64,000 nt of DNA from Micromonospora_E sp048060115. GTDB lineage: Bacteria; Actinomycetota; Actinomycetes; Mycobacteriales; Micromonosporaceae. Under the pieces are notes generated by a model, which saw only the letters and a program-made list of their open reading frames with translations, was not told where the DNA came from and did not search any database. Numbering within the stretch: the first letter of the stretch is position 1; each line of letters begins with the position of its first letter. The stretch is taken from positions 45,523 to 109,522 of the forward strand of contig NZ_JBHMIM010000019.1 in assembly GCF_048060115.1 (NCBI RefSeq), read 5' to 3'. This document shows, piece by piece, positions 42,248-49,953 of the stretch. The position numbers and the translations under genes are program-made.

Positions 42248-42450
42248 TCGTCGACAAGAGCTTCGACGCGGACGAGTTGAGCCGCTACATCCTCACGCGC
42301 GTCCATCACGTCGACGGGCAGGTGCTGCGGGCGCGGACCCGCCGCGACCACGCTGTCTACCAGCGTGCCGCCGTCGTGGAGGTTCTGACCCCGAACCTGA
42401 CCTGGACCACCCTGGCCATCGAGCCCCGCGCCACCTGGTACCCGAACTAA
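42244..42450 (+). CDS. Small hypothetical protein
   Basis: A 68-residue protein from a TTG start that overlaps the previous stop (TTGA). It shows an even alpha/beta pattern (S-F-D-A-D-E-L-S-R-Y-I-L-T-R-V, A-A-V-V-E-V-L-T-P-N-L-T-W) and strong G/C-ended codon use. GGGGAG lies about ten bases upstream. No family is recognised. Confidence 0.55.
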   Translation: MIVDKSFDADELSRYILTRVHHVDGQVLRARTRRDHAVYQRAAVVEVLTPNLTWTTLAIEPRATWYPN

Positions 42451-42651
42451 CCCGAGTACGCCGACGACGAGGGCCCCTCACCGACGTGGCCGACCGGCTC
42501 CTCGCCCACGCCCGCACCATTCTCGCCGGGCTTCCCAGCCCCGGCTGCTGACCACCTCCGGCCGCCGACGGAAACCGGCCCGCCGGACTCTCGCACCACC
42601 GCACTCGCACGACCTGGCCGTTGCCCGGCCGACCCGCGCACACCGCGCAGC

Positions 42652-42681
42652 CCCGGGCACGGCCGTACGGCCGTGCCCGGG
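42652..42681. repeat. 30-bp perfect GC-rich palindrome
   Basis: CCCGGGCACGGCCGT is followed directly by its reverse complement. It lies 26 bases before the FAD-enzyme ATG and is followed by a C-run, then GAAGGGA. It could end the upstream transcript or shape the leader RNA. Confidence 0.7.
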
Positions 42682-42707
42682 TTCCCCCCCGTAGAAGGGA
42701 ACCCCCC

Positions 42708-43865
42708 ATGGACTCGAACCCCGCCCTGGCCGCCCGCACCACGGGCGCCGGACTCCGCCGGCTGACCATCGCCGTGATCGGCGGCAGCCTGACCGGCCCC
42801 GTCACCGCCCTGCTGTTGCTGCGGGCCGGCTTCGACGTCACGGTCTACGAGGCCACACCGGCGTCCGCCCCGCTGGGCGGCGGGCTCATCGGCCTGGAAC
42901 ACACCGCCCTCGACGTGCTCGACCGCCTCGACATCCCCCAGCGCGAGTTCATCGCCTACGACTCCGAGACGATCCGGCAGGTCGCGATCCGCGACCGCCA
43001 GCCGGAACAGACCGTCCTGCGCACCTACCCCGGCCGGAACACCACCTGGACCCTGCTGCACCGCGCGTTGGCCGCCCGGGTCCCGGCGGGCGTCCTGCGC
43101 AAAGGAACGCGGGTCACCGGCCTGACCGAGGATGCCGGCCGGCCCGTCCTGCGGTTCACCGACGGGAACACCGAGACGGCCGACCTGGTCGTGTTCGCCG
43201 ACGGCCGATCCTCGATCGGCCGCCGCCTCCTCGACCCGGCCCGCAAACTGCACTACGCCGGCTACGTCGCCCACCGCGGGATCGCCACCAGCACCCCACA
43301 GCCCGACCTGCGGGACTTCGTCCGGCTGGAGCCCTGCCCCGGCGCACAGTTCAACATCGCGCCGGTGCCCGGCGGCTGCGACTGGACGTTCTACCTCGGC
43401 TGCACCGCCGCCGAGTACGAGCAGCGTTTCGGCGCGACACCCACCCGCCGGGTCTTCGCCCTGCCGCGGCACATCACCCCGGCCGCTCGTACCCACGTCG
43501 ACGAGCACGCCGACTACCTGCTTCCGTCCGACCACGCGGCGGTCGTGCGGGCCACCACCACCCGTATGGCCGTGCCGGTGCTGGACATCGACCCGCCCAC
43601 TCGCATGGTGTGGCCCGTCGGCGACGGGCACGCTGTCCTGCTCGGCGACGCTCTCGCCCCGGTCCGCCCACACACGGCCCGGGGCGCCAACAACGGCATC
43701 GAACAGGCCGCCGGCCTGGCCGTCGCGCTCACCCAGCACTACCGGTGGGGCGCCGACCTGCCCACCGCCCTGAACGGGTGGCAGCGCCGGCACCTGCCCA
43801 CCGCGGTCGCCGCCGTACGGCAGGGGCCCGTCATCGGCGACAAGCTCGGCCTCGGCGCCCGATAG
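42708..43865 (+). CDS. FAD-dependent monooxygenase-like protein
   Basis: A 385-residue flavoprotein. The N-terminal dinucleotide motif is I-A-V-I-G-G-S-L-T-G-P with V-T-V-Y-E-A about 25 residues later. The usual second glycine of G-x-G-x-x-G is replaced, giving G-G-S-L-T-G. V-F-A-D-G-R-S-S near 165 and L-L-G-D-A-L-A-P-V-R-P-H near 308 match the para-hydroxybenzoate-hydroxylase fold. Its presence on a conjugative element suggests substrate or drug modification, but no substrate can be named. A GAAGGGA site lies before the ATG. Confidence 0.82.
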   Translation: MDSNPALAARTTGAGLRRLTIAVIGGSLTGPVTALLLLRAGFDVTVYEATPASAPLGGGLIGLEHTALDVLDRLDIPQREFIAYDSETIRQVAIRDRQPEQTVLRTYPGRNTTWTLLHRALAARVPAGVLRKGTRVTGLTEDAGRPVLRFTDGNTETADLVVFADGRSSIGRRLLDPARKLHYAGYVAHRGIATSTPQPDLRDFVRLEPCPGAQFNIAPVPGGCDWTFYLGCTAAEYEQRFGATPTRRVFALPRHITPAARTHVDEHADYLLPSDHAAVVRATTTRMAVPVLDIDPPTRMVWPVGDGHAVLLGDALAPVRPHTARGANNGIEQAAGLAVALTQHYRWGADLPTALNGWQRRHLPTAVAAVRQGPVIGDKLGLGAR

Positions 43866-43995
43866 CCCGCCGTCTCCTGTGGCCAGAGCCCCACCCAACG
43901 GCGAGCGCCTTGGCCGGAAACCCCCACGTCCCACCGCCCCCGCCGCCGTACCGGCCGGGGCTCTTTTGCATCCCAGATCGAAAGGACACGGCCCG

Positions 43996-44346
43996 ATGGC
44001 CACCAGAACCACCAGCGTCGTCTACGACGACTTCGACGGATCCACCGACGACATTGGGACCTACCGGTTCGCTTTCAACGGCGTGCTGTACGAGATCGAC
44101 CTGTCCCGCCCCAACTTCGACCGGATGGCCGCAGCCTTCCAGCCCTTCATCACCGCCGCCCGCCGCCTGCCGAAGTCGACGGTGAGAAAGCAGACCGGGC
44201 ACGACACCAACACCGATCGCCGTGCCCTCAACGCCCGCATCCGGCAGTGGTGGGCCACGCACTGGCAGAAGCACAACCTGCCCGAGCCCAGGACCCGAGG
44301 GGCGATCCCTCCGGCCGTCCGTGACGCCTACAACAGCGCCCACTAG
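43996..44346 (+). CDS. lsr2: Lsr2-like nucleoid-associated protein
   Basis: A 116-residue protein with the two-part Lsr2 layout. The N-terminal dimerisation strands (V-Y-D-D-F-D-G-S, then Y-R-F-A-F-N-G-V-L-Y-E-I-D-L-S) are followed by a C-terminal helix pair with I-R-Q-W-W-A-T-H-W and P-P-A-V-R-D-A-Y. Lsr2 binds AT-rich DNA through an R-G-R hook; here the position reads T-R-G-A-I-P, so the second Arg is Ala. The protein may bridge or silence DNA, or modulate host Lsr2 by mixed oligomers. A GAAAGGA site lies before the ATG. Confidence 0.85.
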   Translation: MATRTTSVVYDDFDGSTDDIGTYRFAFNGVLYEIDLSRPNFDRMAAAFQPFITAARRLPKSTVRKQTGHDTNTDRRALNARIRQWWATHWQKHNLPEPRTRGAIPPAVRDAYNSAH

Positions 44347-44373
44347 CCCTGCGCAGCGCGTACGCAGCTCCAA

Positions 44374-44404
44374 CAGCCAGGGCGCATAACGACCGCCCTG
44401 GCTG
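44374..44404 (+). terminator. Hairpin after the Lsr2-like gene
   Basis: Eleven-base arms CAGCCAGGGCG and CGCCCTGGCTG pair perfectly around a nine-base loop, 27 bases past the Lsr2 stop. It is a likely terminator. Confidence 0.6.
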
Positions 44405-44522
44405 TCGCGGCCCGGTACGCGCGAGTCCACCCAAACGACTTGATCGCGCCCCGATTCGAAGCGTGCATGAGTGCACGCCTCGTCCTCACCCATTGGTAGC
44501 AGGAAGAAACGGAACCCGTCGC

Positions 44523-45479
44523 ATGACCGACAGCACCAAGAAAACATCCACCCTGGAGCGGGTGCTGACCGCGCTCGCCGAGCTCGGTCCGGCCACCGCC
44601 GCAAACATCGGCAAGTCCATCGGCGTCGCCTACCCCACGACCACCCCCAAACTGCGAGAGCTGGAAAACGCGGGCCACGCCGAGCGGATTCGCACCGAGC
44701 AGCGCACGACGCTGTGGCAATTGACCGACACCGGTAAGGCGGCAGCCGCGTCGGTCGCAGCCGGCAGCACCAGCATGCAGACGCCATCCGCTGCCTCAAC
44801 GGATGACGACGACCAGGCCGGGGGCGAGTCACAGCGGCGAGCCAACCTTCGCCCGGAGGCCGAACCGGAACTCGGCGCGGGAGTACCTGCCGAGGACCAG
44901 GTACCTGGTAAACCGCCAGCCGACCAACAGACCCGCGACTCCGCAGCGGAGACCGACCAGGCCGGCCCAACGCCAGCGGAAGCGGCAGGACCAGTCGGGA
45001 CGGCCGAGCAGGTCGCCGCACCGCAGGCCGAGCCCGACCCGGATCCGATGCCCGAGCTGGAGACCGCACCAGCGCCGGAGACAGATCCAGGGGCATCACG
45101 CGGCGGGGCTACGCAGGATCAGCCGACCGGTGAACCGCGCGCCGACGACCGTATCGGCGAATCGGAGACCGAACCGACGGAGGACATCGAACACCAGGGA
45201 TCTGGAGCCAGCACACAGGAGCGCGACGGCCGTCGGAAGCCGGCCCAGCCCCGACGCCGCAAGGGGGAACTCCGCGACGAGGTGCTGGCGCTGCTGCAAC
45301 GCAACCCGGACACCGCCTACAAGGTCGGGGAGATCTGCAAGCTGATCAACCAGGCCCACGACGGCGCCCAGGTCAACCAGGCCAGCGCGGGGGCAGTGGC
45401 CAACGCCCTGGACAAGCTCGTCATCGCCGGCAACGTCACGCGACTCGACACCAAGGTCGCGACCTACCAGGCCGATTAG
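44523..45479 (+). CDS. Two-winged-helix protein with long acidic linker
   Basis: A 318-residue protein. Residues 5-75 form a winged helix (L-G-P-A-T-A-A-N-I-G-K-S-I-G-V-A-Y-P-T-T-T-P-K-L-R-E-L). Residues 80-240 are a disordered Glu/Pro/Ala linker. Residues 250-318 form a second winged helix (D-E-V-L-A-L-L-Q-R-N-P-D-T-A-Y-K-V-G-E-I-C, A-V-A-N-A-L-D-K-L-V-I-A-G-N-V). The pattern suggests a protein that bridges two DNA sites. It may work with the neighbouring Lsr2-like protein. No specific family is recognised. Confidence 0.7.
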   Translation: MTDSTKKTSTLERVLTALAELGPATAANIGKSIGVAYPTTTPKLRELENAGHAERIRTEQRTTLWQLTDTGKAAAASVAAGSTSMQTPSAASTDDDDQAGGESQRRANLRPEAEPELGAGVPAEDQVPGKPPADQQTRDSAAETDQAGPTPAEAAGPVGTAEQVAAPQAEPDPDPMPELETAPAPETDPGASRGGATQDQPTGEPRADDRIGESETEPTEDIEHQGSGASTQERDGRRKPAQPRRRKGELRDEVLALLQRNPDTAYKVGEICKLINQAHDGAQVNQASAGAVANALDKLVIAGNVTRLDTKVATYQAD

Positions 45480-45575
45480 CGGCGCCCTCACCCCTGGCAG
45501 CCCGGGGGCGGGCGTTTGACGTTGGCGCGCTCACGCCCGTCCCCGGTGCTCCTTCACACACAAGGAGCGACAACA

Positions 45576-46313
45576 GTGTCTCAGACAACGAACTCCCTCC
45601 TCACCGCCGCTGGCGGGCTCCTCGCCGGGCTGACCATCGCCGGCCTGTGGGCACTGCGCCTGTGGACCCTGCTGACCCGCGCCCGGCTCCGGCTGCGAAA
45701 GCTGGACCGCGTCGTCCTGAACGCGCACGAACTGGTCGAAACTCTGCGAGCCGAACGCGACAGGTACCACCGACAGGCGACCGAGGACGACACCACCCGC
45801 CTGCCCAACCGCCGCGCCGCGATCGAGCGGCTGACGCACGCACTCAAGACCCACAGCGAGGTCGGCGTCATCGTCCTCGACCTCGTCGGGTTCAAGCTGA
45901 TCAACGACCGACTCGGGCACCGAGCCGGCAACATTCTGCTGTCCCAGGTCGCCGAACGTCTCCGCCGCCTGGGGCAGTCCGACATCGTCGCAGCCCGACT
46001 CTCCGGCGACGAGTTCACCCTCATCGTGCAGGGCGATCTCGACAGAACGATCTCGGTGGCTAGCCGGGCGTGGCGGCACATCAGCCAGGTTCCGTTCGCC
46101 CTCGACGGCAGGCAGATCGACATCGTCGCCAGCGTCGGCTACACGACCACCGACCAGGCCGGTCACGATCCCGAATCCCTGCTGCACCTGGCCGACATCG
46201 CCATGTACTGGGCCAAGGCCAACGGCGGCGTCGTGCACGGCTACGCCGAGCACATGGGCGACGTCCCCAGCGACGGTCGCCCCCGCGACTGGCCGCCGCC
46301 CTACGAGGGCTGA
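45576..46313 (+). CDS. GGDEF-domain diguanylate cyclase-like protein
   Basis: A 245-residue protein with one N-terminal transmembrane helix (about residues 8-30), a short coiled linker, and a GGDEF domain at about 75-220. Landmarks are D-T-T-R-L-P-N-R-R near 73, V-L-D-L-V-G-F-K-L-I-N-D near 100, and the active-site loop R-L-S-G-D-E-F near 150. The first Gly is Ser (SGDEF), which can still be active in this family. No R-x-x-D inhibitory site is seen. The product would be cyclic di-GMP. AAGGAG lies before the GTG. Confidence 0.82.
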   Translation: MSQTTNSLLTAAGGLLAGLTIAGLWALRLWTLLTRARLRLRKLDRVVLNAHELVETLRAERDRYHRQATEDDTTRLPNRRAAIERLTHALKTHSEVGVIVLDLVGFKLINDRLGHRAGNILLSQVAERLRRLGQSDIVAARLSGDEFTLIVQGDLDRTISVASRAWRHISQVPFALDGRQIDIVASVGYTTTDQAGHDPESLLHLADIAMYWAKANGGVVHGYAEHMGDVPSDGRPRDWPPPYEG

Positions 46314-46475
46314 CACCGCCATGGCCGGGCCCGGCTCGCAAGGCAACAGCCACCTGCACCGGGCCCGACCTTCCCCGGCCCACGCGCCCGCCGCGCGCTC
46401 GGCCGCCGCGTCAACTCCCCTTGCGCGCCGGCGTAGGCGGATTCCACCATCCCACACCCCATTTTGGAGTAATCC

Positions 46476-46868
46476 GTGACAGACATCATCGTCGTCCTGC
46501 GGCATCTCGCCCGCCTCGACAGTGCCGCACTCGACATGGAGCAAATCGGCGTCACCACCGCGCAGAACACGACCGACGTCTGTGACTTCGTCACCGCGGG
46601 TTGCGCTCTCGTCGCCGCCAACGTTCAGGAGGAACTGCTCGTCGAGGCCGCGCAGGTGCTCTGGAACGTCTACGACGGGGCAAACGGCCCCGAACTCGTC
46701 ACCGCCGGTGAGCGTGTGCGGGCTGTCGGGCTCGCGCTCACCCGGGTGCGGGAGGAACGAGAAAAGGCACTCGTGCGGTTCCACGAGGCGTGCGCCGTCC
46801 TCCGGCACAACGGCGCGCTCATCGAACCGGTTTCGAAGCCGGCAACCCCGCAGGGCGGTCTCCGCTGA
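46476..46868 (+). CDS. Small helical hypothetical protein
   Basis: A 130-residue mostly helical protein starting at GTG. It begins with V-V-L-R-H-L-A-R-L-D-S-A-A-L-D-M-E and contains a long helix around residues 85-110 (R-A-V-G-L-A-L-T-R-V-R-E-E-R-E-K-A). Its stop overlaps the ATG of the next small gene (TGATG). No family is recognised. Confidence 0.55.
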   Translation: MTDIIVVLRHLARLDSAALDMEQIGVTTAQNTTDVCDFVTAGCALVAANVQEELLVEAAQVLWNVYDGANGPELVTAGERVRAVGLALTRVREEREKALVRFHEACAVLRHNGALIEPVSKPATPQGGLR

Positions 46869-47162
46869 TGGGACACATGCTGCTCGCCGTCCTCGTGCCG
46901 GCAACCGCGACCGTCGACACCGTCGACGCTGACCTGGACCGGATCATCGAGCCACAACTGGAGACACTCGGCATCGATGACTACCGCCTCGGCGGCGGCT
47001 TCACCGGCGCCCGGGACCCGGAATACGACCCGACCCGCGACCCGGCCAACCATGAGCCCTTGCCCGCGGTGCCACGGCACGCTGCGCGACCCGGACGGCA
47101 ACACCTGTCACGGCTGCACGGACGCGGTCAGCCAAGGCCCGCAGCACCGGGACGATCCTTAA
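46868..47162 (+). pseudogene. Small zinc-knuckle protein, frameshifted
   Basis: The first frame reads from the ATG at 46868 through G-G-G-F-T-G-A-R-D-P-E-Y-D-P-T-R-D-P-A-N-H-E-P, a pattern seen in small actinobacterial element and phage proteins, which then normally continue with C-x-x-C zinc knuckles. Here the knuckles (C-P-R-C-H-G-T and C-H-G-C) appear in another frame, from about 47058 to the TAA at 47160-47162. One extra T in CCCTTG near 47058 would explain this. The uninterrupted first frame otherwise runs to 47167 with an unconvincing tail. Confidence 0.6.
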
Positions 47163-47163
47163 G

Positions 47164-47573
47164 CTGACGTACGTCTGTGCCCGGCACACCGGCGATCTGG
47201 TCCCGCCAGCCCGGCTTCTGGATCCCGGCTGGCGGTTCCCGCCGCACCGCACCCCACACGCGTGGGCGAACCCAGCCGGCGTGCGCTGGCTCGGCACCGA
47301 TACCCCTACCACACCGACACCGACATCCCGCCTCGGCTCCGCCGGGTCTTCGCCAGCCTGCGCGCCGGACGCCGCGACGTGGACGGTTCGGGCCGACGCA
47401 TCTCCGTCGACCCGGCCGAATGGCTCGTCGCCGTCGTGGACGCCCACCACCGATCCGCAGCCGGACTCACTCATCGGCCTGCTCTCCGACGCCTCCGCCA
47501 TCGGCTACCGCTGGCCACGCCTGGCCGCCACCACCGACGGTGCGCGTCGCCCATGCCCGCCACCAACCACTGA
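47164..47573 (+). pseudogene. Gene remnant with probable frameshifts
   Basis: Codon bias moves between frames. From 47164 to about 47290 the coding frame gives V-C-A-R-H-T-G-D-L-V-P-P-A-R-L-L-D-P-G-W. From about 47300 to 47460 another frame gives Y-P-Y-H-T-D-T-D-I-P-P-R-L-R-R-V-F-A-S-L and D-P-A-E-W-L-V-A-V-V. After that the first frame resumes with S-L-I-G-L-L-S-D-A-S-A-I-G-Y-R-W. Two compensating indels would join these into one hypothetical protein. No family is recognised. Confidence 0.45.
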
Positions 47574-47647
47574 CCCACCCGTCACCGCCGTCCGCGCCCT
47601 TCCTGCTCGGGAGCGGGGCCGGCACCTGTCTTCCTCGGGAGATCGAC

Positions 47648-48175
47648 ATGCCCACCTTCGACAGCGATCCGCAACCAGCGGCTCTGGAATCGGTCCTGCG
47701 TGACGCCTGGGACGCCTTCCACCCCGGCCAGCCCGCCCCGCTGGGCTGGCTCACCCACACCGCCACCCGCGTCCACGACTACCTCGGCACCCACCAACCC
47801 GCACCAACTCCGCCCGCCGCCCCGCCTCCCACCGTCAACGAACAGGTGGCACGGCTGCGCCGACAGGTGTGGCGCGCCGTTCGCGACGCCGTCGGCGATG
47901 ACGACATCGACCCCGATGCCGCCAACAGGCTCCTCAACCTCCTCGACCTGCCCGGCCTGCCACGCCACTGGCAGGTCCGACTCACCATCCCGTTGACGAT
48001 CACCGTCACCGCCACCGACCCCGACGACGCGTTCGGCACCGCCGAGTCCGTCATCGACGACGCTCTCGACGCCAGCGGCCACGACAGCCACATCGACTGG
48101 ACCGCCTCCGGCCGCGACGACGCAACCCCCGACGACCTCGATTCCACCGCCGACGATCCGCCCGGCCTGCGATGA
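47648..48175 (+). CDS. Hypothetical protein
   Basis: A 175-residue acidic protein. It has an N-terminal helical part (A-L-E-S-V-L-R-D-A-W-D-A-F-H-P-G), a Pro-rich hinge near 55, a helical middle, and a C-terminal strand-rich part (V-R-L-T-I-P-L-T-I-T-V-T-A-T-D) resembling small element-encoded domains of unknown role. GGGAGATCGAC lies before the ATG. Confidence 0.6.
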   Translation: MPTFDSDPQPAALESVLRDAWDAFHPGQPAPLGWLTHTATRVHDYLGTHQPAPTPPAAPPPTVNEQVARLRRQVWRAVRDAVGDDDIDPDAANRLLNLLDLPGLPRHWQVRLTIPLTITVTATDPDDAFGTAESVIDDALDASGHDSHIDWTASGRDDATPDDLDSTADDPPGLR

Positions 48176-48266
48176 CCTGACGCCGATGTCCGCGCGGCCA
48201 GCCATGCCCCGCGCGGTCGTCGCCATACCCCGCGCCCATCCAGCGATTCACGAGGAGACACCGCCC

Positions 48267-48680
48267 GTGGGAACCCCCTGTTACGTCGGCGCCGCCGACC
48301 CCGCCCGGCCGACCATCGTCCGCGCCCGCTACGTCCACTCCGACGGCAACCCCTCATCGGTCATCCCGCAGCTGCGCGGCATCTGGGCCACCACCACCGG
48401 ACGTGACACGAACGCCCTCATCGATGCCGTCCTCGCCCACGACTGGGACCACCTCGGACCCGACCTCGCCCCGGACCCGCGGCCGGTTCCCGGCCAGCAC
48501 CACGTCGTGGGGGTCGGCATGACGCTCGACGACACCGATCCGGAGCCGCTCACCGTCTTCCCGCTCAGCCGCGCCGTCGACCTCGTCGCCTCGTGGATCT
48601 ACGTGATCAACCCCGTCGACGACACGGTCACCGTGCACAGCGGCGACGGCGAGCCGGTCGGCGTCCACCACCTCGGCTGA
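48267..48680 (+). CDS. Hypothetical protein
   Basis: A 137-residue protein from a GTG after GAGGAG. Two strand-rich halves show Y-V-H-S-D-G-N-P-S-S-V-I-P-Q-L near residue 22 and W-I-Y-V-I-N-P-V-D-D-T-V-T-V near 112. The D-W-D-H-L-G-P-D-L segment in the middle is also found in small actinophage proteins. Its role is unknown. A frame open further upstream lacks coding character. Confidence 0.6.
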   Translation: MGTPCYVGAADPARPTIVRARYVHSDGNPSSVIPQLRGIWATTTGRDTNALIDAVLAHDWDHLGPDLAPDPRPVPGQHHVVGVGMTLDDTDPEPLTVFPLSRAVDLVASWIYVINPVDDTVTVHSGDGEPVGVHHLG

Positions 48681-48704
48681 CCGCGAACCAGGAAGGAACC
48701 CGCC

Positions 48705-48773
48705 ATGCCCGGCTTCGCCGCGCTGCCCTACCGAACCCGTCACCCCGGTCCCGACGGCAGGGGGCCGGGATGA
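48705..48773 (+). CDS. 22-residue leader ORF coupled to the cell-wall hydrolase
   Basis: GGAAGG precedes an ATG that opens a 22-codon frame ending in TGA at 48771-48773, which overlaps the hydrolase ATG (ATGA). The peptide is basic, Gly/Pro-rich and without recognised features. The hydrolase start has only a weak site of its own, so translational coupling is plausible. Confidence 0.4.
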   Translation: MPGFAALPYRTRHPGPDGRGPG

Positions 48774-49864
48774 CGCTCCGATCCCTGGTATCACTCGCCG
48801 TGGCGCTCATCGCCGTGTTCATCCTCTGCGCCGGTGGTCTCGGCGGCATCGTCGGTGGCGGCACCGCCGCCGCCGGCTGTGTCACCGTGGCCACCTCGCC
48901 CGGTCCCTCGTCACCCGCCACCGTGGCGCCGATCGCCGGACCGACCCTGTGGCCAGCCATGGGTGACTGGGACAGCGGCCAGGTCGGCAACGCCGCCGCG
49001 ATCGTCACCACCGGCGCCCGTCTAGGGGTACCCGGACGCGGGTGGGTGATCGCGGTCGCCACCGCTATGCAGGAAAGCACCCTGAGGAACCTGCCGGGTG
49101 GCGACCGCGACTCCGTCGGCCTGTTCCAGCAGCGTCCCAGCCAAGGATGGGGCACCCCCGCCCAGCTCCGCGACCCCGTCTACGCGTCGGAGAAGTTCTT
49201 CGGCACGTTGGTCACGATCGACGGCTGGCAGACGATGCCGCTGGCCGAGGCGGCGCAGGCCGTGCAGATCTCCGCCTACCCCGACGCGTACGCGAAGTGG
49301 GAGGGGCCAGCCGCCGAACTGGTCGCCGCGATCGCCGCCACCGCCGGCCTACCCACCGACGGGCTGGCCGGCTGCGGAGCCGTCGGCCCGTGGACCCAAC
49401 CGGTGCTCGCCCCGGTCGGATCCGCCTTCCGCAGCTCGGACCGGCCGGGCCACGACGGCGTCGACCTCAGCGCCCCACGCGGCACGGTCATCCGCGCGGC
49501 GTCGGCCGGCACCGTGCGCACCGTGCGCTGCAACGCGGTCTACGCCAGCACCGGCGCCGGGTGGGGCTGTCACCGCGACGGCCACCCCACCCTGACCCGC
49601 GGGTGCGGCTGGTACGTCGACATCGACCACGCCGGGGGCCTGCTCACCCGCTACTGCCACATGGACCGGCCGCCGACCGTCAGCGTCGGGCAGCAGGTCG
49701 CCGTCGGCCAACCCATCGGCGTCGTCGGCTCCACCGGCAACAGCTCCGGCCCGCACCTGCACTACGAGGTACACCACAACGGCGACGCCAGCGCGAACGG
49801 GGCCATCGACCCCGTGCCGTTCATGGCCGCGCAAGGCGCCCCGCTCGGCGTGCCTCCCACCTGA
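48770..49864 (+). CDS. Two-domain peptidoglycan hydrolase (T4SS-associated)
   Basis: A 364-residue exported or membrane-anchored protein. A hydrophobic N-terminal helix lies at about 5-35. A lytic-transglycosylase-like region follows at 65-180 (A-M-Q-E-S-T-L-R-N with a Glu near 103, then S-V-G-L-F-Q-Q-R-P-S-Q-G-W-G). An M23 peptidase domain occupies 215-350, with H-D-G-V-D-L-S-A-P and H-L-H-Y-E-V supplying metal ligands. Such proteins open the cell wall for conjugation, the VirB1/PrgK role. It is separated from the other transfer genes by about 9 kb. Confidence 0.87.
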   Translation: MTLRSLVSLAVALIAVFILCAGGLGGIVGGGTAAAGCVTVATSPGPSSPATVAPIAGPTLWPAMGDWDSGQVGNAAAIVTTGARLGVPGRGWVIAVATAMQESTLRNLPGGDRDSVGLFQQRPSQGWGTPAQLRDPVYASEKFFGTLVTIDGWQTMPLAEAAQAVQISAYPDAYAKWEGPAAELVAAIAATAGLPTDGLAGCGAVGPWTQPVLAPVGSAFRSSDRPGHDGVDLSAPRGTVIRAASAGTVRTVRCNAVYASTGAGWGCHRDGHPTLTRGCGWYVDIDHAGGLLTRYCHMDRPPTVSVGQQVAVGQPIGVVGSTGNSSGPHLHYEVHHNGDASANGAIDPVPFMAAQGAPLGVPPT

Positions 49865-49953
49865 AATCCGTCACCCACCCCAGCGGCGGTGGCGGAATCC
49901 ACACCGCAATCAACCCACCCATGAGCGCCAGCCTCGACAAAGGGAGAGAGTCA

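Noticed and set aside
42708..42722. GGACTCGAACCCC resembling a tRNA T-arm
   Set aside because: It is the coding start of the FAD-enzyme gene and no other cloverleaf arm can be built around it.
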